Assembly: GCA_902781305.1 (NCBI GenBank)
Contig: CACZIV010000002.1
Span: 16,635-80,634 of the forward strand
From: Pseudoselenomonas ruminantium
GTDB lineage: Bacteria > Bacillota > Negativicutes > Selenomonadales > Selenomonadaceae
Reading direction: 5' to 3'
Length of the DNA stretch: 64,000 nt
Below are positions 43,840 to 50,517 of this stretch, in pieces. Both the position numbers and the translations under genes were made by a program. Numbering within the stretch: the first letter of the stretch is position 1; every line of letters begins with the position of its first letter. Under the pieces are notes generated by a model. That model ran no database searches. It saw only the letters and a program-made list of their open reading frames with translations, and was not told where the DNA came from.

Positions 43840-44943
43840 GTGAAAACAGGCAGAACATTACAAGAATTAGGGCTGGAACTTCAAAAACAGCGTAGTGTCA
43901 GGCAGGATTATGTAGCGGATAGCCGTAGCCTGTCATTCAGAACAGAGGAAGGGGATTCGAAGCTGGCCTTGAATATGGGCGAAAAAATGCTCGAGTTTGG
44001 GGTAAATCCATTAGCTCACCAACAGATTTCTACCCGGCTAGGGATACCGCTGAAATATTATCAGCGTATGCAAAAAGAAGCACCGGCTTTACTGGATGCC
44101 AATGTCAACAACTGGTTGCAGCAGACCAGAGACAGGCGCATGTTGCGCATTATGGATGGTAATGTACGGGCTTTTCTGTCAGACAGATATCGGCGTTTGG
44201 ATAATCTGGAACTTTGCGCCGCAGTGTTGCCGATCATTAAGGATATGAAGGGGGCCGTAATTGAGTCCTGTGAAATTACGGATGCGCATTTGTACCTGAA
44301 GGTCATCAATCGGCGGATGAAAGCAGAGGTGGCTGTCGGTGATGCAGTGCAGGCAGGTTTTGTCATTTCCAACAGTGAGGTCGGTTTAGGTCATCTGACA
44401 ATCGAGCCAATGATTTATCGGCTGGTCTGTAAGAACGGCATGATTTGCAAAGATTTCAGCCAAAAGAAACGCCATGTGGGCAGGCAGGTAGAAAATTATG
44501 ATACGGATACGGCCTATGAGCTTTACAGTGATGAAACTTTGGCGCAGGATGATAAGGCTTTCTTCATGAAGGTGGCCGATACCGTCCGCTGTGCTGTTGA
44601 TGAAAGTAAATTTATGCTGACGGTGGGGAAGATGCAGGAAGCGATGAATATTCCGCTGGATCATCAGCCGATGCAGGAAGTAGAGCTTTTGGCGGATCGA
44701 TTCAATCTGACCGAAAATGAACAGGGGGATATCTTCCGGCAACTGTTCATCAGTGGTGATAATAGTCGTTATGGTCTTCTCAATGCAGTTACGGCTGCAT
44801 CACAAAATGCTGCAGATTATGAGCGCGCAACCGAGTTGGAGCGTATTGGCGGAGAAATCCTTGCCTTGCCGGTAAAAGGTGCAGCACCGATAGCGCTTCC
44901 CGCAGGCAAGGTGACACCGCTTAGAAAGGAGCTGGCATCATGA
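43840..44943 (+). CDS. DUF932-family protein
   Basis: A 367-aa protein of the DUF932 (phage/plasmid-like) family. Typical segments are ISTRLGIPLKYYQRM, RTRD-like WLQQTRDRRMLRIMDG, RAFLSDRYRRLDN, and the middle GFVISNSEVGLGHLTIEPMI with RLVCKNGM. Members occur widely on plasmids, phages and integrative elements, often near recombination genes; biochemical function is not established. The GTG at 43840 has GAGGAGG 8 nt upstream. It opens the second half of the rightward block. Confidence 0.83.
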   Translation: MKTGRTLQELGLELQKQRSVRQDYVADSRSLSFRTEEGDSKLALNMGEKMLEFGVNPLAHQQISTRLGIPLKYYQRMQKEAPALLDANVNNWLQQTRDRRMLRIMDGNVRAFLSDRYRRLDNLELCAAVLPIIKDMKGAVIESCEITDAHLYLKVINRRMKAEVAVGDAVQAGFVISNSEVGLGHLTIEPMIYRLVCKNGMICKDFSQKKRHVGRQVENYDTDTAYELYSDETLAQDDKAFFMKVADTVRCAVDESKFMLTVGKMQEAMNIPLDHQPMQEVELLADRFNLTENEQGDIFRQLFISGDNSRYGLLNAVTAASQNAADYERATELERIGGEILALPVKGAAPIALPAGKVTPLRKELAS

Positions 44944-45047
44944 AAAATAATGATATTCTGTATACTTTGGGGCTGGAAGCGTTGGGGATTTTGCTTCGTT
45001 GGGGAGCAGATAAGCTTTCTGAAAGCGATAAGGAAAAAGATGAATAG
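44940..45047 (+). CDS. 35-aa small protein
   Basis: ATG at 44940 overlaps the DUF932 stop (ATGA) and has AAGGAG 8 nt upstream. The product starts MKNNDILYTLGLEALGILLR, an amphipathic helix, and ends in a Glu/Lys/Asp-rich tail. Unknown role; good translation signals suggest it is real. A terminator follows. Confidence 0.55.
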   Translation: MKNNDILYTLGLEALGILLRWGADKLSESDKEKDE

Positions 45048-45059
45048 AGATTTTGGTTC

Positions 45060-45087
45060 GGGCATGGCTTAGGTCATGCCCATTTTT
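45060..45087 (+). terminator. Terminator after the 35-aa gene
   Basis: GGGCATG and CATGCCC arms are followed by ATTTTT. Confidence 0.72.
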
Positions 45088-45127
45088 CATGGGACTTTAC
45101 AACGATACTACAGGAGGATGAAGATAA

Positions 45128-46540
45128 ATGAACATTGAAGAAAAAATTGAGAAAAATAAGCAGAATATATGGCAGGCACTGGATGATTATCGGGCACATA
45201 CCAGCAGTACAGAGGTTTTGGACGATATTACCGATGATTTTGTGAATAGGCTGGCACGGGATAATGCCTATGCCAAGATGGAGCTGCGCCAGCTTTTCCG
45301 TACATCACCAGTATGGAATGAAGAACTGGATGCCTTGGTTATCAACGGTACCCGTACACATAACCCGGATTATGAACGTATCAGAAAACTGGCGAGTGAT
45401 ATACTGGCTCCAGCCTATGAAGCTTGTGATAAGGAGAAACGGGGGCTGCTGAATCAGGCTATAAATTTCTTTGCCATTCCCAAGGGGGAGAAGGGGGCAT
45501 ATGTAAGGGCTATCCAGACCTTAGCACCAAAAGCCTATGCGTCCCATAAGAAGCGGAGCCGCATTTTTAGGGCACTTTGTGATGAATTGGGAGTTTCGGA
45601 TGATACTGCGGGCAGTGACTTTCAGCGGCTTTACGCCCAGTTTGCTGATGAGTTGTCAGCCAAGAAAATTGACTTCAAGTTCTTTGTCTCACTGAATCCG
45701 GCACATTTTCTGACCATGAGCAACCCCAAGGATGATAAACGTGGTTGCACCCTGACAAGTTGTCATTCGCTAAATAGCGTAAGCTACTCATATAATAATG
45801 GTTGTTCTGGCTATGCGCGGGATAATTACAGCTTTATTGCCTTTGTGGCAGCAGACCCCAGTATTCCAGAAACGCTGAACAACCGCAAAACCATGCGGCA
45901 GATCTTTGCCTATAAGCCAGGAAATGGACTACTATTGCAAAGCCGTCTGTATAAAACGGTTGGTGGAACTTACGGGGTGCAGACTGAATCGAAGATTTAT
46001 CGGGATTTGGTGCAGCGGGAAATATCTCAGTTGGAGCAGGTTCCGAATCTTTGGCAGACTTACAATTACTTTAATAACACGCACTGCACAATTAGTGCCG
46101 GTTCAGGTTTTGGTGGCTATCCGGATTGGATGTATCAAAACTTTGGAGCAAAAATCAGTATTCGGCAGGACATGGCTGATAGCTACGAACCTTTCTATAT
46201 TGGTACCTATGGGTTGTGTATTTGCTGTGGCAATGAAATCGGCAACCATCTTTACTGCGAAGATTGTGGGGACGAGGTTGATGATGACTCATCCCGTTGT
46301 GATTCCTGCGATGAGTTCTATGATGATACCTACCCGGTCTATAACAGCGAAGGTATCGAAATATATGTTTGTGCAAATTGCCGAGATCGGTATTACGCTT
46401 ATTGCTCCGAGTGTGGGGAGTATTACCCGAAGGATGAAGTTATTACAGCAGATGATGGAGAGCGGATTTGTAACCATTGCCTGGAACGCAGGAAAAATAA
46501 TGCTACAGAAGATAAGGCAGATAAGGAGATGGTCGCATGA
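45128..46540 (+). CDS. Zinc-ribbon-tailed 470-aa phage/plasmid protein
   Basis: Function unknown. The middle region (VSLNPAHFLTMSNPKDDKRGC then TLTSCHSLNS; ...) matches from memory a family of phage and plasmid proteins with a conserved 'NPxDxLxMS...SCH' core. The C-terminal 100 residues hold several CxxC knuckles (CICCGNEIGNHLYCEDCGDE, CDSCDEFY, VCANCRDRY, YCSECGEYY, CNHCLER), enough for three or four zinc ribbons. It probably binds nucleic acid or protein. The gene is translationally coupled to the downstream peptidase gene (ATGATG overlap). Confidence 0.75.
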   Translation: MNIEEKIEKNKQNIWQALDDYRAHTSSTEVLDDITDDFVNRLARDNAYAKMELRQLFRTSPVWNEELDALVINGTRTHNPDYERIRKLASDILAPAYEACDKEKRGLLNQAINFFAIPKGEKGAYVRAIQTLAPKAYASHKKRSRIFRALCDELGVSDDTAGSDFQRLYAQFADELSAKKIDFKFFVSLNPAHFLTMSNPKDDKRGCTLTSCHSLNSVSYSYNNGCSGYARDNYSFIAFVAADPSIPETLNNRKTMRQIFAYKPGNGLLLQSRLYKTVGGTYGVQTESKIYRDLVQREISQLEQVPNLWQTYNYFNNTHCTISAGSGFGGYPDWMYQNFGAKISIRQDMADSYEPFYIGTYGLCICCGNEIGNHLYCEDCGDEVDDDSSRCDSCDEFYDDTYPVYNSEGIEIYVCANCRDRYYAYCSECGEYYPKDEVITADDGERICNHCLERRKNNATEDKADKEMVA

Positions 46541-47586
46541 TGACGCTGGAAGAGATTATCCGGTTATCACAAAGGCAGTTATTCTATCACCTGCAAAGGC
46601 TTTTCGCCGATAATAATGTTGCCTGTGAAGGGAAATACCTGTTGGTCAAGGGTGAAATGCCGATATTGCTCGTGGCCCATCTGGATACAGTGCACCGGGA
46701 AAAGGTGAAAAATATCTGCTATAGCGAAGATGGCAATATTTTGATGTCCCCGCAGGGCATAGGCGGTGATGACAGGTGCGGCGTATATGCCTTGGTTAAG
46801 GCATACGAGCAGGCCAATAAAAAGCCATGGATGCTCTTTACCTGTGATGAAGAAACTGGCGCTGGCGGTGCAAGATCCTTTACGGAAAGTTATGCGAAGA
46901 AGAAATTACCACAGGAACTTGGTCAAATTAAGTGCATGGTAGAGCTTGACCGAAAAGGAAGTCGTGATGCTGTCTATTATGACTGCGCCAATGAGGCTTT
47001 TGAAAATTACATTTCCGGTAAGGGATTTCAAACGGCTATTGGTTCCTTCAGTGATATTTCCGTGCTGGCTCCAGCGCTGGGCTTGGCTGCTGTTAATCTG
47101 TCAGCAGGTTATTATCATGCCCATACCCAGCACGAGTACATTGACCGCAGCCAGTTGGAAACTGTAATTGCCAAAGTGGGGGAAATCATCCAAGATGCAG
47201 CGGGCGAAGATTTTCCTCGCTATGAATTTATTGGAGAAACGCTGGATGGTTATGTTCCGACTGATGTTCCAGGGAAATATGCGGAACTATACAATATTCT
47301 GCTGGATTATTATTTCCCGGAAGAAATCGAGGAATACCGCATGGCCTACGGTAATGTGATTTTACAGGCCCTTTACGAGAATGCTTTTGGCGTGCCGTAT
47401 CGTATAAGTAGAAAACGTAAGGTCAGAGGGAGTGATGTACATGAACGCGGCTGGACAACTGGTGAGATTCCCCAAGCCGCATCTGATGATGGCACCTATA
47501 ATAAATCAAGAACAGGCCAGACAGTCACATCTGCATGGCCAGAACAGAAATCTGACACAGTGGCTTCTGCAGTGCCGCTATGTTAA
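46537..47586 (+). CDS. Zn-dependent peptidase-like protein (M20/M28/M42 fold)
   Basis: A 349-aa protein with the metal-site pattern of co-catalytic zinc exopeptidases: LVAHLDTVH (His48, Asp50), GIGGDDRCGVYALV (Asp78/79), FTCDEETGAGGA (Glu105/106), VELDRKG (Asp138) and YYHAHTQHEYID (His196/199). It lacks a signal peptide, so it acts in the cytoplasm. No lid domain of classic M20 enzymes is apparent. Residues after about 295 are low-similarity and overlap another plausible ORF in a different frame (47441-47611), so the true C-terminus may matter less. AAGGAG lies 8 nt before the ATG. Confidence 0.8.
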   Translation: MMTLEEIIRLSQRQLFYHLQRLFADNNVACEGKYLLVKGEMPILLVAHLDTVHREKVKNICYSEDGNILMSPQGIGGDDRCGVYALVKAYEQANKKPWMLFTCDEETGAGGARSFTESYAKKKLPQELGQIKCMVELDRKGSRDAVYYDCANEAFENYISGKGFQTAIGSFSDISVLAPALGLAAVNLSAGYYHAHTQHEYIDRSQLETVIAKVGEIIQDAAGEDFPRYEFIGETLDGYVPTDVPGKYAELYNILLDYYFPEEIEEYRMAYGNVILQALYENAFGVPYRISRKRKVRGSDVHERGWTTGEIPQAASDDGTYNKSRTGQTVTSAWPEQKSDTVASAVPLC

Positions 47587-47611
47587 TGAAAGTTTTTGGC
47601 AGGAGGTGTAG
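47441..47611 (+). CDS. Possible 56-aa protein overlapping the peptidase 3' end
   Basis: In another frame, MNAAGQLVRFPKPHLMMAPI leads to LTQWLLQCRYVNESFWQEV. GGGAG lies upstream and its stop is followed by the start of the nuclease gene 4 bp on. The amino-acid composition is protein-like, whereas the overlapping peptidase tail is not conserved-looking. Unproven. Confidence 0.4.
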   Translation: MNAAGQLVRFPKPHLMMAPIINQEQARQSHLHGQNRNLTQWLLQCRYVNESFWQEV

Positions 47612-47615
47612 AAAA

Positions 47616-48512
47616 ATGCCAGCTACAAAGTTTATCTGCCCGAATGGACGGCGCATAACCATCAAGCGCTGCTTGGCTGCCTGCCCACAAAAGGAGCGAT
47701 GCATGTTTTTACCGACATTGCGAGCTGTGGCAGAATCTCTTGACCGAGGGCTTAAGGGTGCAACAGTAACAGAACTGATATCCGGCGTAAGAGAAGCCTA
47801 TCTGAAGAAGAAAACAAGTTATGCGGTAAACCCACAGGATGAACTGTATTCCCTACACGGGCAGGCGGTTCACACTATTCACGAGAACAATACCTACGGG
47901 GATATTCTGGGGGAAATACGCCTGCAGGATAAGATTACCAGTGGGAAGTTTGACCTGTACGGCAAAATCATTGACGAAGAAGAAGGCGTGCTGGGCGACT
48001 TGAAAGTTACCAGCTCTTACAAGCTGGCCAAGGCATTGGGAATTTACAAGGTGGATGTACCCACAGGCGATTTCTACAAGAGTGGGGCAAAAAAAGGGCA
48101 GCTCAAAACTCGTAAGGAATTTCGTTATGACGGTGTACGTCATGTCTGGGATTGGGCAGTTCAGCTGAACTACTATCGGTTGTTACTGGAGCAGTCTGGT
48201 TTTGAGGTCAAGAAAATGTTTATCCAAGCGTTGTGTCGGGATTCAAGCTTACGGACAGCAGCGGAGCGGGGCATCGACAAGCCGGTTTACATTATTCCCA
48301 TAAACAAAATCAGTGACAGGTGGCTTCTGAGATATTTCGGGAAGAAGGCTTCGATGCTCAAGACAGCCTTGCGCACTAAGACGCTTCCTCCGCCATGTTC
48401 GCTAAAAGAAACATGGAAGGGCAAAAAGTGCCTGGAATACTGCGAGGTGAGGGAGAAGTGCCCACATGCAGCAGCTATAGCAGAACTGTTACAAGCAGGG
48501 CATGCAGTGTAA
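47616..48512 (+). CDS. PD-(D/E)XK nuclease with candidate Fe-S cysteines (RecB/Cas4-like)
   Basis: A 298-aa predicted DNA nuclease. The RecB-like motifs are His81 (SLHGQ), Glu100, Asp113 (GKFDLYG) and the Asp128-x-Lys130 of GVLGDLKVTSS, followed by the motif WAVQLNYYRLLLE containing the Q-x3-Y of the RecB family. Cysteines cluster at the N-terminus (Cys8, 19, 23, 29) and at the C-terminus (Cys272, 276, 282). This is reminiscent of the iron-sulfur staple of Cas4 and AddB nucleases, although these have one plus three cysteines. The ATG at 47616 has AGGAGG 9 nt upstream. It probably supplies 5'-3' exonuclease activity for element recombination or replication. Confidence 0.82.
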   Translation: MPATKFICPNGRRITIKRCLAACPQKERCMFLPTLRAVAESLDRGLKGATVTELISGVREAYLKKKTSYAVNPQDELYSLHGQAVHTIHENNTYGDILGEIRLQDKITSGKFDLYGKIIDEEEGVLGDLKVTSSYKLAKALGIYKVDVPTGDFYKSGAKKGQLKTRKEFRYDGVRHVWDWAVQLNYYRLLLEQSGFEVKKMFIQALCRDSSLRTAAERGIDKPVYIIPINKISDRWLLRYFGKKASMLKTALRTKTLPPPCSLKETWKGKKCLEYCEVREKCPHAAAIAELLQAGHAV

Positions 48513-48553
48513 TGGTTGTGATTTTTAAATGACAAAATGCGGAGGTAAAGATG

Positions 48554-49321
48554 ATGGCAAAAACGACAAAAAACAGCAAGGACATCGTAAGTGTTGAAGA
48601 TACAGGTTATTTGACATTGCGGGATTTTGATTTCAAGGCAGCAATCGCAGAAGAAATGGATGGTTTGAACACTTTCTTTGAACGGATTAAGATGCCGTCT
48701 GGAGAAACGACCCTTTATCAGTTGCCGGCTGATAATCCTGAAGAGCCTGAATTTGCTAAGGAGTTTTCGGCAGTTATCCTGCATCATCACCCTATAAGGG
48801 CATATTTCAGTCAGAAGTTTAATGGTGCAGCAAATCCTCCAGATTGTGGAAGCCTTGATGCAGTTAAAGGATTTGGTAATCCTGGCGGTGATTGTAAAAG
48901 CTGTATCTATAATGAATACAACTCTGGGGACAATGGCTCTAAAGCCTGCAAAGAGCGACATAGACTTTATCTGTTACGGGAAGGTGAAATGTTCCCTGTG
49001 ATTCTATCTTTGCCGACTGGTTCCTTGAAAGAATTGAGCCGGTACTTAATGAGGCTATTAACGAGGGGACACAAAAGTAGTGAGGTTGTTACAAAGTTCA
49101 CATTGGTCAAGGCAACAAACAAAGGCGGTATCGTCTATGCTAAGGCCTGTTTTCAGATGGAGAGAAAATTGACGGACGAAGAAATGTCACTGGTAGCTGG
49201 GTTATCAGAGCAAATCAAAAAGCTTAGTTGTACGGTGGGCTTTGATGATGTAGATACAGAGCCTGCTATGTTATCAAAAGTTGAGGCTACCGGATTTGCT
49301 GCTACTGGGAAAAGCGCATAA
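48554..49321 (+). CDS. Cys-motif phage/plasmid protein, possible ssDNA-binding/recombination accessory
   Basis: A 255-aa protein of a family seen on Firmicute plasmids and phages. Its core has NPPDCGSLDAVKGFG then CKSCIYNEYNSG...ACKERHRLYLLREG, in which four cysteines could hold zinc, and LPTGSLKELSRYLMRL. The gene order (DUF932, nuclease, this protein) suggests a partner of the nuclease in DNA recombination; a gp2.5/SSB-like role is a guess. GGAGG lies 8 nt before the ATG at 48554. It is the last gene of the element. Confidence 0.65.
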   Translation: MAKTTKNSKDIVSVEDTGYLTLRDFDFKAAIAEEMDGLNTFFERIKMPSGETTLYQLPADNPEEPEFAKEFSAVILHHHPIRAYFSQKFNGAANPPDCGSLDAVKGFGNPGGDCKSCIYNEYNSGDNGSKACKERHRLYLLREGEMFPVILSLPTGSLKELSRYLMRLLTRGHKSSEVVTKFTLVKATNKGGIVYAKACFQMERKLTDEEMSLVAGLSEQIKKLSCTVGFDDVDTEPAMLSKVEATGFAATGKSA

Positions 49322-49335
49322 TTAACCATGTAAAA

Positions 49336-49386
49336 ATCATCAGCCGGAACGATTTAGCCTGGCGGCTAATCGTTCCGGCTGATGAT
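49336..49386. repeat. Long perfect-type hairpin at the element end
   Basis: Arms ATCATCAGCCGGAACGATT and AATCGTTCCGGCTGATGAT plus inner AGCC/GGCT form a stem of about 23 bp with one bulge and a 4-nt loop. There is no T run. Confidence 0.85.
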
Positions 49387-49390
49387 AATG

Positions 49391-49464
49391 TTCACGCTAA
49401 AACACTGAAAACGGGGAGAGCCAAATCGTTAAGGCTCTCCCCGTTTTCTTTTTTCAGGCGTGAA
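49391..49464 (+). terminator. Nested terminator structure at the end of the cargo operon
   Basis: A perfect 15-bp stem (AAAACGGGGAGAGCC 49408-49422 / GGCTCTCCCCGTTTT 49433-49447) is followed by CTTTTTT. CTGAAAA/TTTTCAG and an outer TTCACGC/GCGTGAA enclose it. Confidence 0.82.
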
Positions 49465-49479
49465 TACCTATCGTCAGAG

Positions 49480-49509
49480 GGGGAGAGCCTTAACGATTTT
49501 TCTCCCCCC
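49480..49509. repeat. Third arm that can pair with the terminator stem
   Basis: GGGGAGAGCCTTAACGA (49480-49496) is the exact 17-base reverse complement of 49426-49442. It can also pair with the following TCTCCCC. So alternative structures are possible. Confidence 0.8.
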
Positions 49510-49645
49510 CGTAGCATTGCCCCAAGGATTGTAACAGAATTTTAGGATACCGGGCTGTTTTACAGATACCTAGAAACAAAAAAATGGAACAGTCGGCACA
49601 ACTGGCACATAGGTCATCGCTGAGGCCCTTCCATAACTAATTCAC

Positions 49646-49670
49646 AAAAAGTTGTAAAAAAGTTGTAAAT
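49646..49670. repeat. Right integrase arm-type site
   Basis: Two tandem AAAGTTGTA copies, near-identical to 28356-28380, about 80 bp inside attR. Confidence 0.8.
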
Positions 49671-49732
49671 CCGACTGTCTTTGGGGCTGGAGGCCAGTAA
49701 TATTAGGGATTCAAGAGTTCAAGTTAGTATAC

Positions 49733-49779
49733 TGCCATGGCAGACGAATAAGATTTTTTTCATTGCTTAAAAACTCCTT
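49733..49779. other. attR of the integrative element
   Basis: Repeats 28222-28268 with two mismatches, both synonymous in the LMW-PTP reading frame. On the minus strand it carries the RBS and a 14-codon remnant (MKKILFVCHGSILT, then TGA). Confidence 0.92.
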
Positions 49780-49802
49780 AAATCTTAAATTCTTTTGTTT
49801 TC

Positions 49803-49832
49803 ATTATAGCATTGAAATAAGGGCCAAATCAA
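49803..49832 (-). promoter_or_regulatory. Stranded native promoter of the LMW-PTP gene
   Basis: On the minus strand TTGATT (49832-49827), 18-bp spacer, TATAAT (49808-49803) points into the element end. Before insertion it would have driven the phosphatase gene, now 21.5 kb away. Confidence 0.7.
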
Positions 49833-49848
49833 AATGACCGGCCCTTAT
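49817..49848 (-). terminator. Probable terminator after dhaL
   Basis: ATAAGGGCC and GGCCCTTAT pair over 9 bp; on the minus strand TTTC follows. It overlaps the stranded promoter. Confidence 0.55.
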
Positions 49849-49856
49849 GGGAAAGT

Positions 49857-50504
49857 TTATTCAACATTCATTTCTATGGCTGTTTTGTGCAGGGCCTGCA
49901 GCATCAGCATGACGGTGGTGGCACCGGGGTCCTGATGGCCGATACTGCGCTGTCCAATATAGGCAGCTCTGCCTTTATTGGCGGAAATGGTTTTGGTAAA
50001 TTCCACACCATTTTCGGCAGCTTCTGCACCAGCAAGAAAAATTTCGGGCAGGCTTTGACCTTCTTCTAATTTTTCCTGCATTGCCCGGACGGCGGGAAAT
50101 AGCGCGTCCAACATGGTTTTTTCGCCTTCCGTACTTCGGCCAATCATCGAAACCCCCATGGTTCCGTCATCGAATGCCAACACCCAGTTTGCTGCATCCA
50201 TGGAGGTGTTGCCTATATTGGAAATGCTGGCCTGCAAGAAAAACTTGCCGAATAATGGCCCGGCTGAGCCGCCGATTTCCGTAATACAGCGCATGCCGAT
50301 ATGGTGAAGGATTTCACCTAAATCCCCATTGCCTGCAGAAAGCTCCGGTAAATCAGACAGGATGATGCGGGAGAATCTGGCCATATTGGTGCCGTGGTCG
50401 CCATCGCCAATGGCATTATCCAGGTGGTTTAAGTGTTCTTCATGTTCGATGATGCTGTGGCTTATGGCCTCAAGAGCTGCAAGCATGAATTCTTTTTCAG
50501 TCAT
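49857..50504 (-). CDS. dhaL: Dihydroxyacetone kinase subunit DhaL
   Basis: A 215-aa ADP/ATP-binding subunit of dihydroxyacetone kinase. The family metal-nucleotide motif LDNAIGDGDHGTNM carries the Mg-binding aspartates. GGSAGPLFGKFF and KGRAAYIGQRSIGHQDPGA are conserved downstream segments. It works with DhaK in the cytoplasm to phosphorylate dihydroxyacetone. It lies 13 bp downstream of dhaK. No dhaM (PTS phosphodonor) follows. Confidence 0.94.
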   Translation of the reverse strand: MTEKEFMLAALEAISHSIIEHEEHLNHLDNAIGDGDHGTNMARFSRIILSDLPELSAGNGDLGEILHHIGMRCITEIGGSAGPLFGKFFLQASISNIGNTSMDAANWVLAFDDGTMGVSMIGRSTEGEKTMLDALFPAVRAMQEKLEEGQSLPEIFLAGAEAAENGVEFTKTISANKGRAAYIGQRSIGHQDPGATTVMLMLQALHKTAIEMNVE

Positions 50505-50517
50505 ATAGCATCCTCCC

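Larger units (their letters stand above)
28236..49779. mobile_element. 21.5-kb integrative (mobilizable) element in the LMW-PTP gene
   Basis: The element is bounded by the 33-bp identical att cores and carries a tyrosine integrase at the left end with matching arm-type repeats at both ends. It encodes integrase, excisionase, a relaxase-domain protein with a ribbon-helix-helix partner, and a P4-like primase/helicase. It has no type IV secretion or phage structural genes. I therefore class it as an integrative mobilizable element rather than a self-transmissible ICE or prophage. The cargo is more AT-rich than the flanking host genes. Confidence 0.9.
49322..49856. other. 535-bp right-end region of the element plus host leader
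   Basis: No gene is seen. It holds the hairpin cluster at 49336-49509, the right arm-type site, attR, the stranded LMW-PTP promoter and the dhaL terminator, each listed separately. Confidence 0.8.

Noticed and set aside
47616-48512. Cas4 of a CRISPR system
   Set aside because: The nuclease has Cas4-like cysteines, but there are no other cas genes or repeats; the setting is a phage/plasmid-type module.
28236-49779. Prophage
   Set aside because: No capsid, portal, terminase, tail or lysis genes are present; relaxase and RHH genes point to mobilization.
28236-49779. Self-transmissible ICE
   Set aside because: No VirB4, VirD4 or other type IV secretion genes are seen.
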